Positions 34,687 through 43,872 are shown, numbered from the stretch's first letter. The stretch is 64,000 nt of DNA from Rhodovulum sp. ES.010 (GCF_900142935.1 NZ_FSRS01000001.1:3078501-3142500), one strand, 5' to 3'. Notes: generated by a model from the letters alone, not told the origin. Program-made: numbers and translations.

Positions 34687-36003
34687 ATGAGCGGAACCCA
34701 CGCCCATACCGTCGCCTATGTCCGCGACACGATGGTACCGGAACAGGCGCCGCCCGCCAGCTCGGTCGGCATCGTCGGCTGGTTGCGCGAGAACCTGTTT
34801 TCCAACTGGTTCAACGCGATCCTCACGCTGCTGTCGCTGGGCTTCATTTATTATGTGCTGTCCCATTCGCTGCCCTGGATCGTGCAGTCGAGCTGGACGG
34901 CCAATTCCCTGGACGAGTGCCGCCGGCAGATCGACGCGGCCTTCGGTCCGACCGCGGACGGCGCCTGCTGGGCGGTGATCCGCGAACGCTACCTCCAGCT
35001 CATCTTCGGCTTCTACCCGTCCGAGCTCTACTGGCGGCCGCTGCTGGCCTTCGGGCTGGCACTCGCAGCGCTGGCACCGATCCTGTTCACCGGGCTGCCG
35101 CGCAAGCTGTTGTGGCTGTCGGCGGTCGCGCCGTTCCTCGTTCCCTGGCTGCTCTGGGGCGGCACGTTCTGGCTGCCGCTTGCCGTCGCGCTGGGCTTCG
35201 TTCTGGGCTATTTCGCATTCCGTCTGGTGGCCGGCGCCACGGGCTCGCTGTTGGGCGTCATCGCCGGGGGGCTGGTGCCGGTGCTATGGTGGCTGCTTGC
35301 GGCAGGCGGCTGGGCCGCGCTGATGCAATCGGTGCTGCCGCTCGGCATCGAGCCCGTCGCCAGCCGCGCCTTCGGCGGCTTCATGCTGTCGATTACCATC
35401 GGCCTCGTGGCGATCACCTGTTCGCTGCCGATCGGCGTGCTGCTGGCGTTGGGGCGGCAGTCGAACCTGTTCATCATCAGCGCGATCTGCACCGGCTTCA
35501 TCGAGTTCATCCGGGGCGTGCCGCTGATCACGCTGCTGTTCGTGGCCTCGCTGCTGCTCAACTACTTCATGCCGCCGGGCACGGATTTCGACATCATCCT
35601 GCGCGTGATCATCATGGTGACGCTGTTCGCCTCGGCCTACATGGCCGAGGTGATCCGGGGCGGGCTCGCCGCGCTGCCCAAGGGCCAGTACGAGGCGGCC
35701 GATGCGCTGGGCCTCGACTACTGGAAGGCGCAGCGGCTGATCGTCATGCCCCAGGCGCTGAAGATCTCGATCCCCGGCATCGTCTCGACCTTCATCGGGG
35801 TGTTCAAGGACACCACGCTGGTCTCGATCATTGGCCTTCTGGACCCGTTGGGCTTTTCCAACGCGATCCGGGCCAACGCCGCGTGGAACGGCATCGTGTG
35901 GGAGCTTTACGGCTTCATTGCGCTGCTGTTCTTCGTCTTCTGTTTCTCGATGTCCCGATACTCGATGTGGCTGGAGCGCAAGCTGCAGACCGAGAACCGC
36001 TGA
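34687..36003 (+). CDS. aapM: General L-amino-acid ABC transporter, permease AapM
   Basis: Second permease of the Aap transporter. 438 residues; about nine membrane helices. The EAA loop reads EVIRGGLAALPKGQYEAADALG. Starts one base after aapQ and is followed 12 bases later by aapP. Confidence 0.95.
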   Translation: MSGTHAHTVAYVRDTMVPEQAPPASSVGIVGWLRENLFSNWFNAILTLLSLGFIYYVLSHSLPWIVQSSWTANSLDECRRQIDAAFGPTADGACWAVIRERYLQLIFGFYPSELYWRPLLAFGLALAALAPILFTGLPRKLLWLSAVAPFLVPWLLWGGTFWLPLAVALGFVLGYFAFRLVAGATGSLLGVIAGGLVPVLWWLLAAGGWAALMQSVLPLGIEPVASRAFGGFMLSITIGLVAITCSLPIGVLLALGRQSNLFIISAICTGFIEFIRGVPLITLLFVASLLLNYFMPPGTDFDIILRVIIMVTLFASAYMAEVIRGGLAALPKGQYEAADALGLDYWKAQRLIVMPQALKISIPGIVSTFIGVFKDTTLVSIIGLLDPLGFSNAIRANAAWNGIVWELYGFIALLFFVFCFSMSRYSMWLERKLQTENR

Positions 36004-36015
36004 GGAGCCTCGCCC

Positions 36016-36807
36016 ATGTCCGAACTCGCCGTGGACCGCGAAGTCGACCGCTCGAAACTGACGATCTCCGATGAGGTCGCCATCCAGATCGCCAACATGA
36101 ACAAGTGGTTCGGCGCGTTCCACGTGCTGCGCGACATCAACCTGACGATCTACGAGGGCGAGCGGATCGTGGTCTGCGGGCCCTCGGGCTCGGGCAAGTC
36201 GACGCTGATCCGCTGCATCAACCGGCTGGAGGAACACCAGTCGGGCCAGATCGTCGTGGACGGGATCGAGCTGACGAGCGACCTGAAGAACATCGACAAG
36301 GTGCGCTCCGAAGTGGGGATGGTGTTCCAGCATTTCAACCTGTTCCCGCATCTGACGATCCTCGAGAACTGCACGCTGGCGCCGATGTGGGTGCGCAAGG
36401 TGCCCCAGAAGGAGGCGGTGGAAACCGCCATGTACTTCCTCGAGAAGGTCCAGATCCCCGAGCAGGCCAACAAGTATCCCGGCCAGCTTTCGGGCGGGCA
36501 GCAGCAGCGGGTGGCGATCGCGCGCTCGCTCTGCATGAAGCCCAAGATCATGCTGTTCGACGAGCCGACCTCGGCGCTCGACCCCGAGATGATCAAGGAG
36601 GTGCTCGACACCATGATCGAGCTCGCCGAGGAGGGGATGACGATGATCTGCGTCACCCACGAGATGGGCTTTGCCCGGCAGGTGGCGAACCGGGTGATCT
36701 TCATGGACCAGGGGCAGATCGTCGAGCAGAACGAGCCCGAGGAATTCTTCAACAATCCGCAGTCCGACCGGACCAAGCTGTTCCTCAGCCAGATCCTCGG
36801 CCACTGA
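36016..36807 (+). CDS. aapP: General L-amino-acid ABC transporter, ATPase AapP
   Basis: Energises AapQM. 263 residues; Walker [10 protein letters not shown] at 55-63, signature [15 protein letters not shown], Walker [15 protein letters not shown] and the switch histidine in CVTHEMGF. Last gene of the aap operon; repeat copy A lies 33 bases past the stop in the reading direction. Confidence 0.97.
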   Translation: MSELAVDREVDRSKLTISDEVAIQIANMNKWFGAFHVLRDINLTIYEGERIVVCGPSGSGKSTLIRCINRLEEHQSGQIVVDGIELTSDLKNIDKVRSEVGMVFQHFNLFPHLTILENCTLAPMWVRKVPQKEAVETAMYFLEKVQIPEQANKYPGQLSGGQQQRVAIARSLCMKPKIMLFDEPTSALDPEMIKEVLDTMIELAEEGMTMICVTHEMGFARQVANRVIFMDQGQIVEQNEPEEFFNNPQSDRTKLFLSQILGH

Positions 36808-36840
36808 CGCGGGCGCGGGTCGGCGCGGGCCGTCCCGTTT

Positions 36841-36915
36841 CGCCCCGGCTTGCGCCGGGGCGACCGGCCGGGGGCTCCGCCCCCGGACCCCCGGAGTATT
36901 TTCGCCAAGAAGAAG
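36841..36915 (+). repeat. Dispersed structured repeat, copy A
   Basis: Order of parts: a first stem CGCCCCGGC/GCCGGGGCG (36841-36862, loop TTGC), the linker GACCGGC, a second stem CCGGGGG/CCCCCGG, then the tail ACCCCCGGAGTATTTTCGCC and AAGAAGAAG. It lies just after aapP in sense orientation. The G-run of stem two can instead pair with the tail C-run, placing a stem right before TATTTT, as in a terminator. Same family as copies B and C. Confidence 0.8.
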
Positions 36916-36942
36916 ACGCGCGCCTCACGGCCCTGGCCCCTG

Positions 36943-36978
36943 TCGGCAATGCCCGCTTGCCGATGTCGGATTTCCGAC
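36943..36978 (+). promoter_or_regulatory. Candidate enhancer dyads upstream of the sigma-54 promoter
   Basis: Two adjacent inverted repeats: TCGGCA-N9-TGCCGA (36943-36963) and GTCGG-ATTT-CCGAC (36965-36978). They end 61 bases before the -24 element, a range used by NtrC-class enhancer-binding proteins. They do not match the NifA (TGT-N10-ACA) pattern. Confidence 0.4.
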
Positions 36979-37039
36979 GATTGTCCGATCCCGGCTCCGT
37001 TTCCGGTCGCATCCCGTTGGGAGGCGGCCGTTCAGCCGG

Positions 37040-37055
37040 TGGCACGCTCTTTGCT
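37040..37055 (+). promoter_or_regulatory. Sigma-54 (-24/-12) promoter of the ferredoxin gene
   Basis: TGGCACGCTCTTTGCT matches the consensus TGGCAC-N5-TTGCW at every fixed position; GG and GC are 10 bases apart. The start would be near 37066, 65 bases before the ferredoxin ATG. This implies RpoN and an AAA+ activator. Confidence 0.8.
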
Positions 37056-37130
37056 TTCTTCGACAGGGAGCGTGCGGGCGGATCGATCCAGAGTCCGCCA
37101 GATGACGGAAACAGACAAGGGACAAGTGAC

Positions 37131-37502
37131 ATGGCCATCGTGACCTTTTCTTCGCCGGTGATGCACAAGGACAAGGCGGTCTATGCCGTCGCCGGCGACA
37201 CCAAGACGATTCTCGCCCTCGCCGAGGAGCACCGCATCCCGATCCCGTTCGAGTGCCGCGACGGGAATTGCGGGTCCTGTCTGATCGAGGTGACCTATGA
37301 CGCTCCCGAAGCGAAGAAGGCGATCATGTTGACCGACAAGGAAAAGCTGACGCTGAAGGAACTGGGCAAGATTACCGAGGCCGAGATCGAGAATGCCGAG
37401 GTCAACGACATGCCGCCGCGCTATCGCCTGGCCTGCCAGTTCATCGCGCGGGACGAGGACGTGACCGTGAGCTTCACCGGCACGCCCGGGGGCTCTGACT
37501 GA
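37131..37502 (+). CDS. [2Fe-2S] ferredoxin
   Basis: Plant-type electron carrier of 123 residues from ATG 37131 (MAIVTFSSPVMHKDKAVYAV). Cluster ligands C42, C47, C50 and C102 follow the CX4CX2C...C pattern (FECRDGNCGSC, then RLACQ). A helical insert between the third and fourth cysteine (about 65-95) is rich in Lys/Glu. The long upstream open frame is a shadow of aapP. It is preceded by a consensus sigma-54 promoter, so it is likely expressed on a nitrogen, redox or similar cue. Redox partner is not evident nearby. Confidence 0.92.
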   Translation: MAIVTFSSPVMHKDKAVYAVAGDTKTILALAEEHRIPIPFECRDGNCGSCLIEVTYDAPEAKKAIMLTDKEKLTLKELGKITEAEIENAEVNDMPPRYRLACQFIARDEDVTVSFTGTPGGSD

Positions 37503-37512
37503 GGCGCCGGCT

Positions 37513-38019
37513 TCAGTCGGCGATCTGCTTGGGGACGATGAAATCGATCGCGTGTCCGGTGCCAAAGTCGACCTCGCTCCAGTCGTCACCCTCGAAGGCG
37601 GCGACAAGGGCGGCGCAGGTCGGATAGGCCGCGAAGCGGTCGTTCGCGGGCGGCTTGCGGAGGATGCGCCGAGCGAAGTCGCCGATGCCCGGATTGTGCC
37701 CCAGCATCAGGACCGGGGAGGCGGCGCAGGCATTCAGCACCTCGAGCATCCGTTCGGGCCCGGCGTGGTAGAGCGCCGGGGCCCGCCGCATCACCGTGCA
37801 CTCGCCGAAGGCGGGCGCCATGCGCTCCCACGTTTCGACCGCGCGCCGGGCGGTGGAACTGACAACCTCGGCCGGCACATGGTCGCGCTCTGCCAGCCAG
37901 GACGCCACGCGTGGCGCCGCGTCCCGGCCGCGGGCGTTCAGCGGTCGGTCGTGGTCGTCCTGCCCCGGGTCGTCCCAACTCGATTTCGCGTGGCGGACCA
38001 GTATCAGGCGAAGGGTCAT
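37513..38019 (-). CDS. SixA-like histidine phosphatase
   Basis: 168 residues of the histidine-phosphatase superfamily. The phospho-accepting histidine is in LVRHAKS (about residue 10) and the second in LGHNPGI. SixA removes phosphate from histidine phosphotransfer or PTS proteins in E. coli; the substrate here is unknown. Convergent with the ferredoxin gene, stops 10 bases apart. Confidence 0.9.
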   Translation of the reverse strand: MTLRLILVRHAKSSWDDPGQDDHDRPLNARGRDAAPRVASWLAERDHVPAEVVSSTARRAVETWERMAPAFGECTVMRRAPALYHAGPERMLEVLNACAASPVLMLGHNPGIGDFARRILRKPPANDRFAAYPTCAALVAAFEGDDWSEVDFGTGHAIDFIVPKQIAD

Positions 38020-38087
38020 CGGCGGGCCGTCATGCTGCTCGAACGTGCGGGCATCCTGTCACAGCTTCCCGTTTTAGCCCAGCGCGT

Positions 38088-38957
38088 TCAGCGCGGCCGG
38101 CGGATCAGCGAGCCCGCGCCGTGATCGGTGAAAAGCTCCAGCAGGCAGGCGTTGGGCGCGCGCCCGTCGAGGATCACCACCGCCCGGACACCGCCCTCGA
38201 TCGCGGCGAGCGCGGTTTCGGTCTTGGGGATCATGCCGCCGGCGATCACGCCCCGGTCGGTCATCTCGCGGATGTTCTCCGGCGTCAGTTCGGTGACGAC
38301 CTCGCCGGTTTCGTCCTTCACACCGGCCACGTCGGTCAGCAGCAGCAGCCGGTCGGCCTTGAGCGCGGCGGCGACGGCGCCGGCGGCGGTGTCGCCGTTG
38401 ACGTTGAAGGTCTCGCCCTTTCGACCCGCCCCGAGGGGCGCGACGACGGGAATGAACCCCGACTCGAACAGGCTGTGCAGCACCTTCGGGTTCATTTCCG
38501 ACGGCGTGCCGACGAAGCCGAGCTCGGGATCGCTTTGCTCGCAGATCATCAGGCCCCCGTCTTTGCCCGACAGCCCCACGGCCCGCCCGCCCTGGTCGTT
38601 GATCGCCTGCACGATGCGCTTGTTCACCCGGCCCGACAGCACCATCTCCACCACCTCGACGGTGGCCTGGTCCGTCACCCGCTTGCCGTGGACGAACTCC
38701 GAGGTCACGCCCAGCTTGGCCAGCATCTCGTTGATCATCGGCCCGCCGCCATGGACGATCACCGGGTTCACGCCGACCTGCCGCATCAGCACCACGTCGC
38801 GGGCGAAACTCTCCATCTCGGCATCGTCGCCCATGGCATGGCCGCCGAACTTGATGACGACAATCGCGCCGGTATAGCGCTGCAGATAGGGGAGCGCCTC
38901 GGACAGGGTCCGGGCGGTGGCGATCCAGTCGCGTTTCATGGGCGTGCGTCTTTTCAT
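38088..38957 (-). CDS. argB: Acetylglutamate kinase
   Basis: Second step of arginine synthesis, N-acetylglutamate to its 5-phosphate. 289 residues; KFGGHAMGD (P-loop-like), [11 protein letters not shown] and [14 protein letters not shown] are diagnostic. First ATG at 38957 chosen because GAAAAG precedes it; ATG 38939 ([11 protein letters not shown]) is an alternative. A promoter lies at 38984-39012. Adjacent gene is divergent. Confidence 0.97.
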   Translation of the reverse strand: MKRRTPMKRDWIATARTLSEALPYLQRYTGAIVVIKFGGHAMGDDAEMESFARDVVLMRQVGVNPVIVHGGGPMINEMLAKLGVTSEFVHGKRVTDQATVEVVEMVLSGRVNKRIVQAINDQGGRAVGLSGKDGGLMICEQSDPELGFVGTPSEMNPKVLHSLFESGFIPVVAPLGAGRKGETFNVNGDTAAGAVAAALKADRLLLLTDVAGVKDETGEVVTELTPENIREMTDRGVIAGGMIPKTETALAAIEGGVRAVVILDGRAPNACLLELFTDHGAGSLIRRPR

Positions 38958-38983
38958 CTTTTCGGGCCGGTCACTGGGCGCAT

Positions 38984-39012
38984 GTGTTAGACCGCCACTG
39001 CGCCCGCGCCAA
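38984..39012 (-). promoter_or_regulatory. Promoter of argB
   Basis: On the minus strand TTGGCG (39012-39007) and TAACAC (38989-38984) are 17 bases apart, 27 bases before the argB start. Confidence 0.5.
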
Positions 39013-39018
39013 GGGTCA

Positions 39019-39046
39019 TTGTCTTTTCGTCTGGCCCATTTAGGGT
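39019..39046 (+). promoter_or_regulatory. Promoter of the SDR gene
   Basis: TTGTCT (39019-39024) and TAGGGT (39041-39046), 16-base spacing, 24 bases before the SDR ATG. Back-to-back with the argB promoter. Confidence 0.45.
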
Positions 39047-39070
39047 GGCCGGGCGAAGGAGACGCACCCC

Positions 39071-39802
39071 ATGGATGAGAAGATTCTGCTCTTGACCGGC
39101 GCGAGCCGGGGCATCGGACATGCGACCGTGAAACGGTTTTCGGCCGAGGGCTGGCGGGTCTTGACCTGCTCGCGCCAGCCGTTCGACCCGCGCTGCCCCT
39201 GGCCCGGCGGGGCCGAGAACCATATCCAGATCGATCTGGCCGATGCGGCCGCCACCAAGCGCGCCATCGAGGTGATCCGCGGCAAGCTGCCCCAGGGGCG
39301 GTTGCACGCGCTGGTCAACAATGCCGGCATCTCGCCCAAGGCCGAAGGCGGCGGGCGGCTCAACACGCTGGAGACCGACCTGCGCACTTGGGGGCATGTC
39401 TTCCACGTGAATTTCTTCGCCTCGATCGTTCTGGCCCGCGGGCTGCAGGACGAGTTGGCCGCGGCGCAGGGGGCCATCGTCAACGTCACCTCCATCGCGG
39501 GCAGCCGGGTGCATCCGTTCGCGGGTGCGGCCTATGCCACCTCCAAGGCGGCGCTCGCGGCGTTGACGCGGGAGATGGCGCATGATTTCGGGCCGCTGGG
39601 CGTGCGGGTGAACGCCATCGCGCCGGGCGAGGTTGAGACCTCGATCCTGTCACCGGGGACCGAGAAGATCGTCGAAGGGCTCCCGCTGTGCCGGCTCGGC
39701 CAGCCCGAGGAGGTCGCCAGCGTGATCCATTTCCTCTGTTCCGAGGAATCGAGCTACGTCACCGGCACCGAGATCGAGGTGAACGCGGGCCAGCACGTGT
39801 AA
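39071..39802 (+). CDS. Short-chain dehydrogenase/reductase
   Basis: NAD(P)-dependent oxidoreductase, 243 residues. Cofactor motif TGASRGIG at 9-16, NNAG segment (VNNAGISPK), catalytic Ser in VTSIAG and YxxxK in YATSKAAL, and C-terminal [17 protein letters not shown]. Substrate unknown. It reads against argB and engB, two genes that are often neighbours in this group, and is bounded downstream by repeat copies B and C. Confidence 0.93.
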   Translation: MDEKILLLTGASRGIGHATVKRFSAEGWRVLTCSRQPFDPRCPWPGGAENHIQIDLADAAATKRAIEVIRGKLPQGRLHALVNNAGISPKAEGGGRLNTLETDLRTWGHVFHVNFFASIVLARGLQDELAAAQGAIVNVTSIAGSRVHPFAGAAYATSKAALAALTREMAHDFGPLGVRVNAIAPGEVETSILSPGTEKIVEGLPLCRLGQPEEVASVIHFLCSEESSYVTGTEIEVNAGQHV

Positions 39803-39826
39803 GGTCCTGCGTCCGCCCCTCCGGTT

Positions 39827-39900
39827 TCGCCTCGCTTCCGCGAGGCGACTGGCGCGGGGGCTCTGCCCCCGCGACCCCCGGGATATTTTCGGCCAGTAGA
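39827..39900 (+). repeat. Dispersed structured repeat, copy B
   Basis: First stem TCGCCTCGC/GCGAGGCGA (39827-39848), linker GACTGGC, second stem GCGGGGG/CCCCCGC (39854-39872), tail ACCCCCGGGATATTTTCGGCC. Compared with copy A the first stem differs at several positions but both arms changed together. Follows the SDR gene in sense. Confidence 0.82.
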
Positions 39901-39910
39901 TTCCCCCGGT

Positions 39911-39969
39911 TCTTCTTCTGGCGCGAAATATCCCGGGGGGAGTCCGAAGGACGGGGGGCAGAGCCCCCC
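39911..39969 (-). repeat. Dispersed structured repeat, copy C (inverted)
   Basis: Read on the minus strand: GGGGGGCTCTGCCCCCC, a GTCCTTCGGAC mini-stem, CCCCCCGGGATATTTCGCG and CAGAAGAAGAA. It lies after engB in sense, facing copy B tail to tail 11 bases away. Contains the second stem and tail but a changed linker. Confidence 0.78.
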
Positions 39970-40040
39970 TTGCCGACCTCCGGCTCTGGCGATCGCCCTG
40001 ATCGGTGGCGCCGCAGGGCCCTCGCACGGAGCGGCGCGCG

Positions 40041-40694
40041 TCAGCCGATCCCGGCGACGATGGCGCGGAGCGTCGCGATTCCGTCGTCTTTCTCGGCCGA
40101 GGTCAGCACCAGTTCGGGAAAGGCGGCCGGGTGCTTGGCCAGGCGCCCGCGCACCTGCGCCAGAACCTTGTCGCGCTCCTTGTCCTTCACCTTGTCGGCC
40201 TTGGTCAGCACCACCTGAAAGGTCACGGCGGCGCCGTCGAGCAGCGCCATGATCTCCTCGTCCACGGGTTTCACCCCGTGGCGCGTGTCGATCAGCACGA
40301 AGGCGCGGCGGAGCGTGGAGCGGCCGGCGAGATAGGCTTTCAGAAGCTGCTGCCACCGTTCGACGACCGCCACCGGCGCCTCGGCGTAGCCGTAGCCAGG
40401 CAGGTCGACCATGTAATGGCTCTCGCCGAGGGTGAAATAGTTGATCTCCTGCGTCCGTCCAGGCGTGTTCGACGTGCGTGCGAGTGCCCTGCGGCCGGTC
40501 AGCGCGTTGATGAGGCTCGATTTGCCCACGTTCGACCGGCCGGCGAAGCAGATTTCGGGGCGGTCGGCCGGCGGCAGTCCGTCCATCGCGACAACGCCCT
40601 TGAGAAACGCGACCGGCCCGGCGAAGAGCTTGCGCCCGCGTTCGGCGGCGGGGGTGTCGGGGACGGACGCCAGGGGAAAGGGCAGGGCGCTCAC
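40041..40694 (-). CDS. engB: Ribosome-biogenesis GTPase EngB (YihA/YsxC)
   Basis: Essential GTPase in 50S assembly. 217 residues from GTG 40694; G1 GRSNVGKSS at 52-60, G3 DLPGYG, G4 TKAD. The frame continues upstream into the MOSC gene but the GTG overlaps the MOSC stop (GTGA) and gives the usual length. Confidence 0.95.
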   Translation of the reverse strand: MSALPFPLASVPDTPAAERGRKLFAGPVAFLKGVVAMDGLPPADRPEICFAGRSNVGKSSLINALTGRRALARTSNTPGRTQEINYFTLGESHYMVDLPGYGYAEAPVAVVERWQQLLKAYLAGRSTLRRAFVLIDTRHGVKPVDEEIMALLDGAAVTFQVVLTKADKVKDKERDKVLAQVRGRLAKHPAAFPELVLTSAEKDDGIATLRAIVAGIG

Positions 40695-41437
40695 AGCAGG
40701 TCCACCCTGTCGCCCAGAGCGGCCCGGCCGCCCGCGATCACCTCGGCATAGACGCCGAGGTCGGTATGGCCCCACCGCGCCTCGAGCGTGCCCAGCGTGT
40801 CGGCGTCGCGCCGGCCGGTCTCGGGGTTGGCCGCGGTCGCCATGCAGCGGCCGATGCGCTCGCGTATCGCGATTTCGGCGGCGCCGATCCGCAGGCGCCG
40901 CCCGACCCAGTCGAACTCTTCCCACGGCGCCAGCCCCTCGATCCAGAAATTCGCGCGGAAACGCCGCGGGTCGAGTACGCGCCCGACCGCGTCGGACAGG
41001 GCGCGCAGCGACGACAGGCCCAGCACGCTGACCGAGGGGAAGTCGCTGTCGGTCATCCCGCGCCCCGGCACGCGGACGATCCGGGCGGACGCCGCCCGGT
41101 CGGCGGGCATAAGCGGGGCGACCCAGTCGAGGAACGCCGGCGCCTCGCGGTCGGGCGCAAAGGTGATTTCGGGCCGTTGCGGGTGGCGCAGCGTCACGGT
41201 TTCGGCCGCCGCGTCAAGCCGGGCCATGATCGCCATGAGCTCCGGCGCCTTGGCCCCGCGCGAGAAGTTGGCGCAAGGCGCCCAGCCCGTGCCGTCCGCG
41301 CGGGCCGCCTCGTGCGCGACGGCCCATGTCCGGTCCCAGGGCATCGTGCGCCCCGTTTCCAGCGTTACCTCGTCCAGCGCCTCGGCCCCGTGCCCCTTGA
41401 TCGGGTGGCGCCAGATCTGCGCCAGGCGGGCGGTCAT
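40691..41437 (-). CDS. MOSC-domain protein
   Basis: 248 residues from ATG 41437 (MTARLAQIWRHPIKGHGAE). The N-terminal MOSC beta-barrel and the C-terminal MOSC core, with IGRCMATAANPETGRRDADTL, resemble YcbX/YiiM proteins that carry molybdenum-cofactor sulfur. The cysteine in GRC is the expected ligand or sulfur carrier. Overlaps yidC (ATGA) and engB (GTGA). Confidence 0.9.
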   Translation of the reverse strand: MTARLAQIWRHPIKGHGAEALDEVTLETGRTMPWDRTWAVAHEAARADGTGWAPCANFSRGAKAPELMAIMARLDAAAETVTLRHPQRPEITFAPDREAPAFLDWVAPLMPADRAASARIVRVPGRGMTDSDFPSVSVLGLSSLRALSDAVGRVLDPRRFRANFWIEGLAPWEEFDWVGRRLRIGAAEIAIRERIGRCMATAANPETGRRDADTLGTLEARWGHTDLGVYAEVIAGGRAALGDRVDLL

Positions 41438-43317
41438 TTTCCGCCCGTCTCGGAACTCTTCCGCCGTAAGCTCGACAGGATGTTGCCCAGCACGTCGGGC
41501 TTGTAGCCGTGGCTGCGCATGATCGCGTATTGCTGCGCGAAGGTGATCAGGTTGTTCGCGATCCAGTACAGGATCAGGCCCGAGGCGAAGCCGCCCAGCA
41601 TGAACATGAACACCCAGGGCAGCCAGGCGAAGACCATCGCCTGGGTGGGGTCTGTGGGCGTCGGGTTCAGCTTCTGCTGCAGCCACATCGAGATACCGAA
41701 GACGATGGGCAGGATGCCCAGCGAGAGGAGCTCGAACGCACCGAGATTGGGCACCGTGTACGGCAGAAGCCCGAACAGGTTGAGGAACGAGGACGGGTCG
41801 GGCGCCGACAGGTCGCGGATCCAGCCGATCCAGGGCGCGTGGCGCAGCTCGATGGTGACGAAGATCACCTTGTAGAGCGAGAAGAAGATCGGGATCTGCA
41901 CCAGGAGGGGCAGGCAGCCCGCGGCCGGATTGACCTGTTCCTTCTTGTAGAGCGCCATCATCTCCTGCTGGAGCTTCTGGCGGTCGTCGCCGACGCGCTC
42001 CTTGATCTCCTCCATCTTCGGCTGAAGTTCCTTCATCTTCGCCATGGAGGTGTAGGACTTGTAGGCCAGGGGCAGCAGGATCGCCTTGATGATCAGCGTC
42101 AGCCCGATGATCGCCCAGCCCATGCTTCCGGGGATGCCGATACTGGCGAAGGCCGCGTTCACCCAGTGCAGCAGCCAGAAGATCGGCTTGGTGAAGAAGA
42201 AGAACCAGCCCCAGTCGATCGAATCGATGAAGCGGTAGATGCCTTCCTCGCGCTGGTATTCGCGGATCGTCTCCCACTCCTTCGCGCCGGCGAAGAGCAT
42301 CGTCTCGGTCTGCGACGTCTCCCCCGGTCCGACCGTGACCACGGGCAGGCGCGATTCGACCTGGTAGATGTCCGTGCCCTCGACGTATTTCGCGACCGAG
42401 GTGAACCGCTGGCCCGGATCGGGGATCAGCGTGGTCATCCAGTACTTGTCGGTGAAGCCGATCCAGCCGTTCTCCTCGACCTGGGCGACATTGGCGCGGG
42501 CGGCCTCGCGGTCGACGAAGTCCATGTCCGGCATGTCGTTGTAGTCGATCTCTTCCAGCTCGTTGTCGAGCTGGCGGACGACGCCCTCGTGCAGGATGAA
42601 AAAGCCGATCGTGTCGGGCTGGCCGTGGCGCGCAACGATGCCATAGGGTGCCATCCGCACGGTTTCGCCGCTGTTGTTCTCGACGCTCTGCCGGATGGTG
42701 AACAGGTAGTCCTCGTCCACGCTGATCGTGCGGCGGAAGGTCAGCCCCGCGCCGTTGTCCCAGATCAGCGTGACGGGGTTCCCGACGCTCAACGGCCCGC
42801 CGCTTTCGGCCTGCCACTCGGTATTCGCGCCGGGCACCTGTTCATAGGACAGCTGGCCCGCCGGCGCCCAGCCGTAAAGGGCGTAGTAGGGCCGCGGACT
42901 GCCCACCGGCGACAGGAGTTCCACGTTCTCGGAGTCCGGTTCGATCGTCTCCTGGTAGTCCTTGAGGGCAAGCTGGTCGATGCGCCCGCCCAGAAGCGAG
43001 ATCGAGCCCGCCAGGCGCGGGGTGTCGATGTCGAGCCGGGGCAGGTCGGCGCCCGCGGCCGGCTCCGCCCCATCGGTTTCGGCCTGCGGCCCGCTCGCGG
43101 CGGCGTCCGAGGCAGGGGCGGGGGGCGTGGCCGCGATATCGGGCTGCGGCGCGGGCGCTGTCGCCGCGTCATCCTGCGTCTCGCTCATCTCCACGCTCGC
43201 GGGCTCCGGCTCGGGAAACCACTCGGGGAACATGCGCGGCCCGACCGCGTACCAAAGCAGGATCACCAGAAAGCTTAGCGCCGTCGCGAGCAGAAGATTC
43301 TTGCCTTGATCGTCCAT
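41434..43317 (-). CDS. yidC: Membrane protein insertase YidC
   Basis: Inserts and folds inner-membrane proteins alone or with SecYEG. 627 residues: N-terminal helix (LLLATALSFLVILLWYAV), a Pro/Ala-rich linker, the large periplasmic domain (about 80-370), then five-helix core with NAAFASIGIPGSMGWAI and NPAAGCLPLLVQIPIFFSLY. Usual rnpA/yidD neighbours are not adjacent; a universal stress protein gene lies upstream instead. Confidence 0.97.
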   Translation of the reverse strand: MDDQGKNLLLATALSFLVILLWYAVGPRMFPEWFPEPEPASVEMSETQDDAATAPAPQPDIAATPPAPASDAAASGPQAETDGAEPAAGADLPRLDIDTPRLAGSISLLGGRIDQLALKDYQETIEPDSENVELLSPVGSPRPYYALYGWAPAGQLSYEQVPGANTEWQAESGGPLSVGNPVTLIWDNGAGLTFRRTISVDEDYLFTIRQSVENNSGETVRMAPYGIVARHGQPDTIGFFILHEGVVRQLDNELEEIDYNDMPDMDFVDREAARANVAQVEENGWIGFTDKYWMTTLIPDPGQRFTSVAKYVEGTDIYQVESRLPVVTVGPGETSQTETMLFAGAKEWETIREYQREEGIYRFIDSIDWGWFFFFTKPIFWLLHWVNAAFASIGIPGSMGWAIIGLTLIIKAILLPLAYKSYTSMAKMKELQPKMEEIKERVGDDRQKLQQEMMALYKKEQVNPAAGCLPLLVQIPIFFSLYKVIFVTIELRHAPWIGWIRDLSAPDPSSFLNLFGLLPYTVPNLGAFELLSLGILPIVFGISMWLQQKLNPTPTDPTQAMVFAWLPWVFMFMLGGFASGLILYWIANNLITFAQQYAIMRSHGYKPDVLGNILSSLRRKSSETGGK

Positions 43318-43461
43318 GTCAGGCCGCTACCCGTGTCTGTGGAATTGCGGGTGGTTCAACAGATTGCGGCCCGCGAGGTCAAGCTGTTTTCCCGACGCAT
43401 GCGGGCCGTCGCGCCCCGGCGCGGGCGCGGTGCGTAGCGGGCCGGTCGGCGGCCCGGCCGC

Positions 43462-43872
43462 TTAGCGGACGACCATCACCGTGCAGGGCGCATGGTTCAT
43501 CACGTGAGTTGCCGTCGTGCCCAGCAGGTAGTCCTGGATTCGCGGGTTGGCCGATTCCATGACGATCATGTCGATCTTTTCGGCCTTGGCCATCTTGACG
43601 ATCTGGCGATGGGGCGCGCCCTTGCGCACCACAAGGCGCACGGGCACGTCGCCCGCGGGGTTCTCCTTCAGGAAACGCGCGAGTTCCTGTTTCCAGAACG
43701 CCTCGGAGTCGCGGATGTTGAGGTTGCGTTCCATCTCGGGGGCGACGGTCATGAGGATCACCTCGGCCCCGTGCCACTTGGCGAGCCTGAGCGCTTCGCC
43801 ATAGGCCGGGTGGGCCAGTTCCGCGTGGCGGAGGTTCAGCGGGCAGAGGATCGTCTTGATCTCGCGGGGCAT
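43462..43872 (-). CDS. Universal stress protein UspA family
   Basis: 136 residues with one Usp domain. Starts MPREIKTILCPLNLRHAE and ends with the ATP-loop-like GTTATHVMNHAPCTVMVV, where the GxxG-x9-GS/T pattern is only partly kept, so nucleotide binding is uncertain. Role in stress survival inferred from family. Lies between polA and yidC on the same strand. Confidence 0.9.
   Translation of the reverse strand: MPREIKTILCPLNLRHAELAHPAYGEALRLAKWHGAEVILMTVAPEMERNLNIRDSEAFWKQELARFLKENPAGDVPVRLVVRKGAPHRQIVKMAKAEKIDMIVMESANPRIQDYLLGTTATHVMNHAPCTVMVVR

Noticed and set aside
41509..43278. 589-residue plus-strand open frame opposite yidC
   Set aside because: Shadow frame; low-complexity Asp/Arg/Gln content and no start signal, while yidC is unmistakable.
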